A stretch of DNA of 32,437 bases from DATNFP01 sp035606335 (GTDB lineage Bacteria; Bacteroidota; Bacteroidia; Chitinophagales; Chitinophagaceae). Both the position numbers and the translations under genes were made by a program. The stretch is from contig DATNFP010000040.1 in NCBI GenBank assembly GCA_035606335.1, positions 1 to 32,437 on the forward strand. The letters run 5' to 3'. Within the stretch, counting starts at the first letter, position 1. Each line of letters begins with the position of its first letter. A model generated the notes under the pieces. It searched no databases. It saw nothing but the letters and a program-made list of their open reading frames with translations, and was not told where the DNA came from. Below, piece by piece: positions 1-7,456 of this stretch.

Positions 1-734
1 AGTCTCCAGCCTGTCATTGCAAAGCCCTTCGACATACCATTTATCACTGCTACACGGTCGCGAAGCTCCGGGAATTGTGCTATGCTTTCGTGATGCCCCA
101 CATAGTTGATGTATTCGTAGATCTCATCACTGATGATGAAGACATTGGGGTAACGTTTGAAAACTTCGGCAAGACCAGCTAATTCTTCACGCGAATAGAC
201 ACTGCCTGTTGGATTGCAAGGGGAAGAAAAAATGAACAGCTTTGTTTTGAGAGTTATTTCCTTTTCCAGCCTTTCAGGGGTGAGCTTAAAATCGGTATCT
301 ATATCGCAGGGGATAAATTTTACTACGCCTTCTGCCAAGGCAACCTGGGCACTATATGTAACCCAATAAGGAGTGGGGATTATAACCTCATCTCCAGGGT
401 CTACAAGACTCATTATGACATTAGCTATGGATTGCTTTGCGCCGGTAGATACAATTATTTCTTCAGGACTATATTCGAGATTGTTGTCGCGTTTTAGCTT
501 TTCGCAAATTGCTTTTCTTAATTCAGGGAAACCAGCTACAGGAGGATATTTGGTATATCCCTCTTCCATTGCTTCGGTAGCAGCTTCGCAAATATATTCG
601 GGAGTACGGAAATCTGGTTCTCCAAGGCTCAAATCTACAATGTCAATACCTTGTGCTTTCAGTTCGCGGCTTAGCTTTGCCATGCGTATTGTTTGCGGCT
701 CAGCTACCCGGTTTATTCTTTGGGATAGTTGCAT
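1..734 (-). CDS. Pyridoxal-phosphate aminotransferase, aspartate aminotransferase-like (5' part; 3' end outside window)
   Basis: Fold-type I PLP enzyme of the class I/II (AAT I-gamma) group, expected to transfer amino groups between aspartate or a similar amino acid and 2-oxoglutarate in the cytoplasm. I translated 244 codons on the minus strand; the reading frame is still open at base 1. Visible family marks are SLGEPDF near residues 36-42, STGAKQSI near 96-103, SPCNPTG near 171-177, the PLP-pyridine aspartate in SDEIYEY (D203), and the Schiff-base lysine in NGMSKGF (K236). The ATG at 734 is chosen because the N-terminus LSQRINRVAEPQTIRM is typical of the family, and a TACATTTG box (minus strand, 765-758) lies just upstream. 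Exact substrate cannot be told from the fragment. Confidence 0.93.
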   Translation of the reverse strand, partial: MQLSQRINRVAEPQTIRMAKLSRELKAQGIDIVDLSLGEPDFRTPEYICEAATEAMEEGYTKYPPVAGFPELRKAICEKLKRDNNLEYSPEEIIVSTGAKQSIANVIMSLVDPGDEVIIPTPYWVTYSAQVALAEGVVKFIPCDIDTDFKLTPERLEKEITLKTKLFIFSSPCNPTGSVYSREELAGLAEVFKRYPNVFIISDEIYEYINYVGHHESIAQFPELRDRVAVINGMSKGFAMTGWR

Positions 735-757
735 ACGATTATGCTATTGGTAAAAGA

Positions 758-765
758 CAAATGTA
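758..765 (-). promoter_or_regulatory. Possible -7 box of the aminotransferase promoter
   Basis: On the minus strand this reads TACATTTG, an exact match to the Bacteroidota TAnnTTTG element, about 24 bases before the aminotransferase ATG. No clear TTG is seen 19-21 bases further upstream, so this rests on one box only. Confidence 0.35.
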
Positions 766-809
766 AGCAACCTGTGCTTAAAAGCTTATACAATATTGTG
801 AATTATAGG

Positions 810-1322
810 TTAATGCGAATAAGCTGTAGTGAAAAACATCAAATAAAGGGAAAACAATATAATAATGCCTATGACAACTGACAGGAGGATTATAGTTTTT
901 TTATAACCACTGTTTATCACTTTTATCTTGCGGAACTCACTTAAATTATTGATAATGTTCTCCATGCGTGAAAAGGCTGTTTCACCTTTTACTACATAAT
1001 CGTAGGCGCCGTATTTCATACTGTCGACTGCAACATCCAGTTTATCCTGGCCGGAGAGCATTACTACTTCTACCTGGGGATGGGTTTCTTTTATCTCTTT
1101 TAAGATTTCTACACCATTTTTGACATTGGCTTTTTGCGCGTTCAGATGATAATCGAGAACAACAATGTCAGGATTAAGATTCATGTTCTTTAATGCGTCT
1201 TCGCCATTTTCAAACGTTTTGATATTATAGATAAAACGTTCGGACAAATAGTCTTTCAACATTTCATTCTGAATAGGTTCATCATCGACCAGGAAAATGG
1301 AATGTTTACTGTCTGTTGCCAT
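810..1322 (-). CDS. Stand-alone CheY-like receiver protein with C-terminal membrane anchor
   Basis: A response-regulator receiver domain fills residues about 8-130: acidic pair D13/D14, phospho-acceptor D57 in VVLDYHL, S90 in VMLSGQ, and K112 in YVVKGE. No DNA-binding or enzymatic output domain follows. Instead residues about 143-165 form one strongly hydrophobic helix (ILLSVVIGIIILFSLYLMFF) ending eight residues or so before the stop, so the receiver should face the cytoplasm as a tail-anchored protein. That arrangement is unusual, since receivers are normally soluble. The gene lies 122 bases downstream of the hybrid kinase gene on the same strand, which suggests (inference) that it is a phosphoryl acceptor or sink for that Hpt-bearing kinase. 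The receiver call is firm; the partner is not proven. Confidence 0.9.
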   Translation of the reverse strand: MATDSKHSIFLVDDEPIQNEMLKDYLSERFIYNIKTFENGEDALKNMNLNPDIVVLDYHLNAQKANVKNGVEILKEIKETHPQVEVVMLSGQDKLDVAVDSMKYGAYDYVVKGETAFSRMENIINNLSEFRKIKVINSGYKKTIILLSVVIGIIILFSLYLMFFTTAYSH

Positions 1323-1407
1323 ATAGTGATGTTTATTTTGTAGAAAAATAGAAAAAATATTTAAAAGGAAAGAATTGGCAGTTTATTTTTTGCACACGTT
1401 TGTAGCG

Positions 1408-1415
1408 CAAAAATA
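1408..1415 (-). promoter_or_regulatory. Possible -7 box ahead of the receiver gene
   Basis: The minus strand reads TATTTTTG, an exact TAnnTTTG match, about 85 bases before the receiver ATG and just after the kinase stop. It would give the receiver gene its own transcript. The -33 element is not convincing. Confidence 0.3.
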
Positions 1416-1444
1416 GATACCATAGGTTAAGCCATTATTATGAT

Positions 1445-4111
1445 TTAGAGAGCAACTGACTTCTTAAGTTCCTCGAAAGCCTTTGCACAGACACGTTTTA
1501 GATTATCTACAAGTTGTGGCAGCATATCGTAATGGGTTGTTTCGGTGGCTGCCTGTTCGATAAGGAGAATGTGACTAACTTCCTCTTTTACCCCCATATA
1601 CGACAATTGCGGCTTGAGGGAGTGGGCGGCAATTTTTATGGTAGAATAATCTTTCGTCTGAAGACCTTGTTCAATATTGTTTAAAAGGCGGGGTACATTT
1701 TCCAGGAACATGCCTATGTATTTGTTCATTTTGGCAGTATTGTTTTCTGTGAACTGATTTAAGAAATTCATATCAGTTATTTTATCAGGTAAGGTTTGTG
1801 TTACCGGACCCATTGGTTTTTTTTCGGGAGATGCGATATTTTCTATTTGTATGGGCTTGTTTTCGAGAACTGCGATCATTTTTAAAAGAAGTTCATCGGT
1901 CTGGAAGGGCTTGGATACGTAGGCATTCATGCCTGCATTAAGATATTGCTGTACGTCTTCCTGTAGCACATTAGCCGTCATAGCAATGATCCTTGTATCG
2001 CGGGCAGGAGAGGGTAGTGTGTTTCTGATTTCCTTTGTTGCTGTGAGTCCATCCATTACAGGCATTTGTATATCCATTAGTACTATGTCATAATTTTCTT
2101 TCTGCACACGATTGATGGCTTCCTGGCCATTTACAGCTATGTCAATAGATATGCCGGGGATAATTTCTTTTAAGGTATCCTCGGCTACCATGCGGTTAAA
2201 CTCGTTGTCTTCAACAAGCAGTAGTTTTATCTTGTTAAGACATTGCATTGATTTTTCATCAACGATGCTTTTGGGCACATCCATTGGTTGCACAGTAGAT
2301 TCTTCGAATGGTATGATAACGGTAAAAGTAGTACCCTTATTAAGCTCGCTTTTTATTGAGATATCACCTTTCATTAATAAAACCAATTGCCGGGATATGG
2401 TCAAGCCGAGTCCTGTGCCACCATATTTCCTTGACACATCTGCACCCGCCTGTGTGAAGCTATCGAATATCTTGTCTATGTTTTCGGGAGCAATGCCGAT
2501 ACCGGTATCTATAATATCAAGCTGTATCCAGAAATTTTTATCCTGTTTTTTCTGAATTGTAGCGCGTACTTCTACATGGCCTTTTTCGGTAAATTTTATG
2601 GCATTGCCTGTGAGATTGATTAACACCTGGTTGATCCTTGTGGGGTCGCCAATCAATCTACCGGGAATGGCCGGATCTACATACACACGTAAATCAATAT
2701 TTTTTTCTTCGGCTTTCAGCATCAGCATATCGCTCATGGCCAGGATCACTTCGCGCAAAGAAAAATCTGTTTGTTCGATGATTATTTTGCCCGCTTCTAT
2801 TTTAGAGAGATCAAGAATATCATTAATAATAACCAGGAGATTGTCTGCTGATTGCCTTATGGCCCCCAGGTAGCGCATTTGTTCCGGCTTAGGGTCTTTG
2901 CCGAGTAAGAGCCGTGTCATGCCTACAATTGCATTCATAGGTGTGCGTATCTCATGGCTCATATTGGCCATGAATTGCTGCTTTAGAAAAGCAGTTCGTT
3001 CGGCTACTTCTTTTTCTTTCTTTGCAAGTTCTGTTTGTTGCCTGATCTGAAGATTGCGAAGCTTATTAAATGTTGTCTGCGTGAATATTTCTTCTTTTAG
3101 GTTTTCAAATGCTTTCAGATGGTGAAACGCTTTGGGTATATCGCCCATTTTATCATACAACGCAGAAAGCATTTCATGCACGCTCATCAGGTCGTGACGG
3201 CGCATGTATTCGTCGGCCAGATTATAAGCGGCATTTAGATGCTGCAACGAAAACTGATAATTGCCTTCATCCATTTGCAACCTGCCAAGATAAAACTGGC
3301 TGATGATCTGCACCTCTACAAATCCCTGCTGCTGCGCTTTTTGTAATGAGTCAGTAAGATATTTGTGCGCATGATCGAAATCCTGCATTTTATAATACAC
3401 TTTGCCTAAGCCACTTTCGGCCATTACATATACTGCATTTTCCGGTTCGGAATGGGCAAGGTTTTCTTCAAAATAGCGAAGCGCCTCGCCAAATTGTTCC
3501 TGTTTAAAATAGATATTGCCAAGTGTATTGTAAATAGAAACCAATCTGCTTGTGTCGTGTGAGCGTTCAAAGATAGGTAAGCATTTTAGAGCGTACTCGA
3601 GAGCGCTGTCATAATCGTATAAATCGTACAGGAGATTGGAAATACTTGTAAGATTTACAGACTGGGCAAATTCGTCACCTAATTCTTCATTTATTGCAAG
3701 TGCTTTTTCAAAATAATTTAGGGCGTTTGCCAGTTCTCCTAAGTCGCGGTAAATGTTCCCAAAATTATTTAGTACGCGCGTTTCGAGTCTTCTATCATTT
3801 ACTTTTTTCGCCAAGCTGAGCGCTTGTGGCAGCACTTCAAGCCCTTTGTCATATTCACCCTGTAGCCAATAGCAGGAGCCTTTAAGATTAAGTCCCCGGC
3901 CTTGTCCGCGTAAATATCCTTCGGCAATAGAACGTTCAATAGCCTGATCTGCCAACAAAAAGGTTTGATCTACATCAAAATTGCGCATTTCGACAGCCAT
4001 ATCTATCAGCGTGTCAATCTTTGCCTTTTCATTGGTAAGACTATCGTATCGTTGCTGTAATTCCTTGTAACGCGGAGTGTCCATTTTAGATGAAATTTTC
4101 GGGTTGTGCAT
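1445..4111 (-). CDS. Soluble TPR - histidine kinase - receiver - Hpt hybrid sensor
   Basis: 888-residue multi-step phosphorelay protein. Residues about 30-340 are tetratricopeptide repeats (for example LNNFGNIYRDLGELANALNYF near 114-134 and IYNTLGNIYFKQEQFGEALRYF near 193-214). A short coiled stretch leads into the HisKA dimerisation helix with H386 in MSHEIRTPMN. The ATPase follows, with N503 in the N box, DTGIGI at 535-540 and GGTGLGL at 564-570. A receiver domain has D634/N-side acidic residues in VEDNEFNR and phospho-acceptor D680 in VLMDIQMPVMDG. A C-terminal Hpt domain has H830 in AAHSLKPQ. No signal peptide or membrane helix is present, so it senses something in the cytoplasm or through a partner bound by the TPRs. 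The phosphate path expected for the family is H386 to D680 to H830 to an outside receiver, and the membrane-anchored receiver next door is a natural candidate. Confidence 0.95.
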   Translation of the reverse strand: MHNPKISSKMDTPRYKELQQRYDSLTNEKAKIDTLIDMAVEMRNFDVDQTFLLADQAIERSIAEGYLRGQGRGLNLKGSCYWLQGEYDKGLEVLPQALSLAKKVNDRRLETRVLNNFGNIYRDLGELANALNYFEKALAINEELGDEFAQSVNLTSISNLLYDLYDYDSALEYALKCLPIFERSHDTSRLVSIYNTLGNIYFKQEQFGEALRYFEENLAHSEPENAVYVMAESGLGKVYYKMQDFDHAHKYLTDSLQKAQQQGFVEVQIISQFYLGRLQMDEGNYQFSLQHLNAAYNLADEYMRRHDLMSVHEMLSALYDKMGDIPKAFHHLKAFENLKEEIFTQTTFNKLRNLQIRQQTELAKKEKEVAERTAFLKQQFMANMSHEIRTPMNAIVGMTRLLLGKDPKPEQMRYLGAIRQSADNLLVIINDILDLSKIEAGKIIIEQTDFSLREVILAMSDMLMLKAEEKNIDLRVYVDPAIPGRLIGDPTRINQVLINLTGNAIKFTEKGHVEVRATIQKKQDKNFWIQLDIIDTGIGIAPENIDKIFDSFTQAGADVSRKYGGTGLGLTISRQLVLLMKGDISIKSELNKGTTFTVIIPFEESTVQPMDVPKSIVDEKSMQCLNKIKLLLVEDNEFNRMVAEDTLKEIIPGISIDIAVNGQEAINRVQKENYDIVLMDIQMPVMDGLTATKEIRNTLPSPARDTRIIAMTANVLQEDVQQYLNAGMNAYVSKPFQTDELLLKMIAVLENKPIQIENIASPEKKPMGPVTQTLPDKITDMNFLNQFTENNTAKMNKYIGMFLENVPRLLNNIEQGLQTKDYSTIKIAAHSLKPQLSYMGVKEEVSHILLIEQAATETTHYDMLPQLVDNLKRVCAKAFEELKKSVAL

Positions 4112-4133
4112 TTCTTTCTCTCTTATCTATAAA

Positions 4134-4167
4134 AATAAAAACCCCCTTTAAAACAGGAGGTTTTTTT
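4134..4167 (-). terminator. Terminator after the 2TM gene
   Basis: Ten-base stem (4137-4146 with 4156-4165) around a nine-base loop. On the minus strand it contains one U-G wobble and is followed by a U-rich run. On the plus strand the same position would be a C-A mismatch, so it should act on minus-strand transcripts coming from the 2TM gene. Confidence 0.65.
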
Positions 4168-4192
4168 ATAAGGTGGATAATTATACTATTTA

Positions 4193-4441
4193 TTAAGCTG
4201 CGTTGTCCTGGGCTTTATAATCATTAAGGCCTTTATCAACATAACTGGTAAACAGCACGCAAAAATGGCCCATTAACCATAACCCCCATGCTGCTGTAAT
4301 CCATGCCGGCCAGGGATAAGTCCATCCTTTATGTCCTTTATCATAAGTAGTCCACATTATAACTACACCGATAGTAAAAGCTACGGCATGCAGACCAAGC
4401 AATGATAGCTGGCGTTTGGTTGGTTTTATTCTTTTAGGCAT
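4193..4441 (-). CDS. Small 2TM-domain membrane protein
   Basis: 82-residue protein with two predicted membrane helices (LLGLHAVAFTIGVVIMW near 14-30 and ITAAWGLWLMGHFCVLF near 49-65) separated by a Trp/Pro-rich loop (WTYPWPAW). The spaced His-Trp-His pattern (H in the first helix, PWPAW, WGLWLMGH) resembles the 2TM domain (PF13239) common in Bacteroidota, where it occurs alone or beside LytTR/histidine-kinase proteins. The frame is open to an ATG at 4537, but I chose the ATG at 4441: a promoter-like TATCTTTG box (4467-4460) lies between the two, and MPKRIKPTKRQ is a normal cytoplasmic start. Function unknown. Confidence 0.75.
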   Translation of the reverse strand: MPKRIKPTKRQLSLLGLHAVAFTIGVVIMWTTYDKGHKGWTYPWPAWITAAWGLWLMGHFCVLFTSYVDKGLNDYKAQDNAA

Positions 4442-4459
4442 TATGCTTTTAATTTTGTG

Positions 4460-4490
4460 CAAAGATAATTTGCCCGGGTGGAAAAATAAA
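4460..4490 (-). promoter_or_regulatory. Promoter of the 2TM gene
   Basis: Minus strand: TTTA at 4490-4487, a 19-base spacer, then TATCTTTG at 4467-4460 (exact TAnnTTTG). The start of transcription would be about 12 bases before the ATG at 4441, which rules out the longer upstream start. Confidence 0.5.
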
Positions 4491-4727
4491 ATACTTATAC
4501 TCAGAATAATATAATATTGGATAATTAATATGACCAATTTATTAATTCATTAAACTATTATGTATATCATATTCAAGTTTGAACCTTTCCACAATAATTT
4601 ATATAACAATGTGTATCTTTATCATAAGCAACAGAATTATCTCGCCTTAATAATATTTTTAAAAGGTCTTTTCAGGCCATAGTATTTTTTTATCTAAATA
4701 GATCTTACCCATAAGTTTTTGTAAAAA

Positions 4728-7427
4728 ATGAAGAAATTATTGTACTTAGCTATTGCTTCCAGTGTATTGATGTGTGGCCGGGTGTCTGCACAGCCGTGGC
4801 TCAACCAGGGAAATAATGCTCCTATTCGCATGAAAGATGTAATGGAACACTACAAAACAGATGTAGAGCCATTGATGAATAGTGAAGAAGAGGATGACCA
4901 AGATAATAATCCGGGAATAAAAGAAGGTAAAAATTATCAATTTGACAGATGGCTTTGGTACTGGCAACAACATCTTGATGAAAATGGGTATATGGTTTCG
5001 CCTATTAAGAATTTTGAAGAATGGCAGGCATATAAAGTAAAGAACCAAATAGCAAATAAAGCCTCAAGAACCACAGGTGATAAGTCATCATGGGCCTTTA
5101 TGGGTCCTCTTACAGTTACAGAAAACGATAGTTCAATATTAAGACAGGCGGCCGGTATAGGTAGAATAAGTGTAGTCGCATTTCATCCCACAGATACTAA
5201 TACATTCTGGATAGGAAGCCCGGGGGGAGGAGCATGGAAAACAACTGATAACGGTAGTACCTGGACATGTATGACAGATGCATTGCCATTGCTGAGTGTT
5301 TCGGATATTGTCATAAACCCGGAGAATCCCAATACTATCTATTTATGTACGGGAGACGGCGATGCAGGAGATTATTACAGCATTGGTGTTTTAAAATCTA
5401 TTGATGGGGGTGTGACATGGAATAACACTGGTTTAAAATGGACTACGACACAATTCAGGACGGCCAATAGTATGTTGATAGATCCCTTAGATACCAATTC
5501 TTTGATACTGGCGGCGAGCGACAGTCTTTATAGATCTTATGATGGTGGAAATAACTGGAAGGGGGTAGCCCCTGGGGATTTTAAACAAGTGCTATACAAT
5601 CCTGCAGATACGAGTATAGCATATGCCACCAGTTATTTTAACAGTGCATCTGCTCAAATATTTAGGTCGACAGATGGCGGAGACACATGGAATCAATCAA
5701 CAAAATTTTCTACTGCTTTGAGGATTGCCATTGCCGTTACCCCAGCCAATCCGGGTGTGGTAAAAGCAATCGCGGCATCAGCGAGCAGCAGTAGCTATTA
5801 CGGATTGGATGGTATCTATAGCTCGACTGACACCGGACAGACTTTTACAAGAATTTTTGCAGATAGTAGCTGTACCAGAAACCTATTGGCTGAAAACCCT
5901 ACCGGAAATGGTTGTGGTGGACAAGGGTTTTATGATCTTACAATTGCTATAAGCCCACTGGATACAAGCAACGTATATGTAGGTGGAGTAAATGCATGGT
6001 ATTCCACAGATGGTGGTAGTAGCTGGACGCAATTAAATCAATGGGATGCATCAGGGCTTACCTCTGTAAGGCAAGTGCATGCCGACAAACATTGTATGCG
6101 TTTTCATCCATTAGTTCCTACCCGCCTTTTTGAATGCAATGACGGAGGCATTTTTATGACAAACAATCCATTGCCGGGCTCTCCATTATATTATAATTTA
6201 TCAAGCGGGTTAGCGATAACTGAATTTTATAGATTAACATTGAGCGACTCCGCCAGCTATGTGTTGGCCGGAGCCCAGGATGATGGTACTAAATATCTTC
6301 AGGGGGGCGCAGATAAATCTGTATTAGGCGGTGATGGAATGAAGTGCATCATAGACAATGTAGATACTACAGTTTGCTACATGGAAGATGAATATGGTGC
6401 TCTATACAAGTATGCTAACAACCTTGGTACTCTAAAATACAAATCCTACATAGCCGGAAAAATACCCGGAAAGCCAACTGGCGCATGGGTCACTCCTTAT
6501 ATCATTAATCCCAGCAGCAGCCCCAGCTATCATACCTATATCATTGCGGGATATCAGCAGGTTTATGTTAGTGCAAGCCAGGGTAGCTCATGGAGCAGCA
6601 TTTCGCCCACCTTCGGAACACTATCTTGCCTGGCTGTGACACCAGCAGATACTCAGACCATCTATGTGGCTGAACAATATTCCAATGTGATGCATTATAC
6701 CCATTCATGGGATGCAGGTTCATGGCGTGGTTTGTCGACGCCCCGATATGGTCCTAACTTATACATTTCGGATATATTAGTTGACCCGAAAGATGCAACA
6801 CATATCTGGGTAACTTTTAGCGGTTATGATACTGCAAAAGTTGCTGAGTATAGCCCATCAAAAGGGTGGAGTACATTAGATGCAAATCTGCCTAATGTGC
6901 CTGTAAATTGTATACGCATGGATACAACTAACAGAGACTTATATATTGGCACTGATATAGGTGTGTTTTATCGCACTGACTCCATGACACAATGGGAACC
7001 TTATGATAGTGGATTACCTGTGATCAGAGTGAACGATCTGCAAATAAAATATAGTACGAATGAAATATGGGCGGCTACTTATGGAAGGGGCATTTGGGCG
7101 TCTCCAAAAGAGGATAGCGCAATGAGAGATACAACACATCATACTGCAGGAATTTCTATTGTCCCATTTGTACTGAATTCTCTGAATGTATATCCTAATC
7201 CTAATAACGGTCAATTTACAGTTGCAATTAATAATGATTATGCAAATAAACCTGTAACAGTGAAATTGATAGATTATATGGGCAGGGTAGTGTGGCAAAA
7301 TAATGCTGCTACAAGCGGGGCAGGTACAATATCAATAGATACAAAAGGAATAGCTAAAGGGGATTATATAGTAGAAGTAGATAATGAGAACAGTACGATA
7401 GGACGAAAGAAATTAGTAATTGATTAA
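4728..7427 (+). CDS. Secreted Asp-box (BNR) beta-propeller protein with T9SS type A tail, copy 1
   Basis: 899-residue exported protein. Residues 1-22 are a signal peptide (MKKLLYLAIASSVLMCG, cut near SAQ). An N-terminal segment with an acidic patch (SEEEDDQDN) and FDRWLWYWQQHLDENGY (72-88) is shared with the next gene. From about 140 to 800 there are many Asp-box motifs of the S/T-x-D-x-G-x-x-W type (KTTDNGSTW 171-179, KSIDGGVTW 223-231, RSYDGGNNW, RSTDGGDTW, YSTDGGSSW), the signature of sialidase/VPS10-like propellers. The last ~84 residues (from LNSLNVYPNPNNGQF) are a T9SS type A sorting domain. It should cross the inner membrane by Sec and the outer membrane by T9SS, ending on the surface or outside. 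No catalytic site is recognised, so substrate or adhesive role is unknown. It probably leads a two-gene operon with its paralog 29 bases downstream. Confidence 0.9.
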   Translation: MKKLLYLAIASSVLMCGRVSAQPWLNQGNNAPIRMKDVMEHYKTDVEPLMNSEEEDDQDNNPGIKEGKNYQFDRWLWYWQQHLDENGYMVSPIKNFEEWQAYKVKNQIANKASRTTGDKSSWAFMGPLTVTENDSSILRQAAGIGRISVVAFHPTDTNTFWIGSPGGGAWKTTDNGSTWTCMTDALPLLSVSDIVINPENPNTIYLCTGDGDAGDYYSIGVLKSIDGGVTWNNTGLKWTTTQFRTANSMLIDPLDTNSLILAASDSLYRSYDGGNNWKGVAPGDFKQVLYNPADTSIAYATSYFNSASAQIFRSTDGGDTWNQSTKFSTALRIAIAVTPANPGVVKAIAASASSSSYYGLDGIYSSTDTGQTFTRIFADSSCTRNLLAENPTGNGCGGQGFYDLTIAISPLDTSNVYVGGVNAWYSTDGGSSWTQLNQWDASGLTSVRQVHADKHCMRFHPLVPTRLFECNDGGIFMTNNPLPGSPLYYNLSSGLAITEFYRLTLSDSASYVLAGAQDDGTKYLQGGADKSVLGGDGMKCIIDNVDTTVCYMEDEYGALYKYANNLGTLKYKSYIAGKIPGKPTGAWVTPYIINPSSSPSYHTYIIAGYQQVYVSASQGSSWSSISPTFGTLSCLAVTPADTQTIYVAEQYSNVMHYTHSWDAGSWRGLSTPRYGPNLYISDILVDPKDATHIWVTFSGYDTAKVAEYSPSKGWSTLDANLPNVPVNCIRMDTTNRDLYIGTDIGVFYRTDSMTQWEPYDSGLPVIRVNDLQIKYSTNEIWAATYGRGIWASPKEDSAMRDTTHHTAGISIVPFVLNSLNVYPNPNNGQFTVAINNDYANKPVTVKLIDYMGRVVWQNNAATSGAGTISIDTKGIAKGDYIVEVDNENSTIGRKKLVID

Positions 7428-7456
7428 AATCAGTAAAAACTATAAAGCTATCTTCA

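Noticed and set aside
373..753. 126-codon plus-strand frame over the aminotransferase
   Set aside because: The minus strand encodes a clear PLP aminotransferase through the whole interval.
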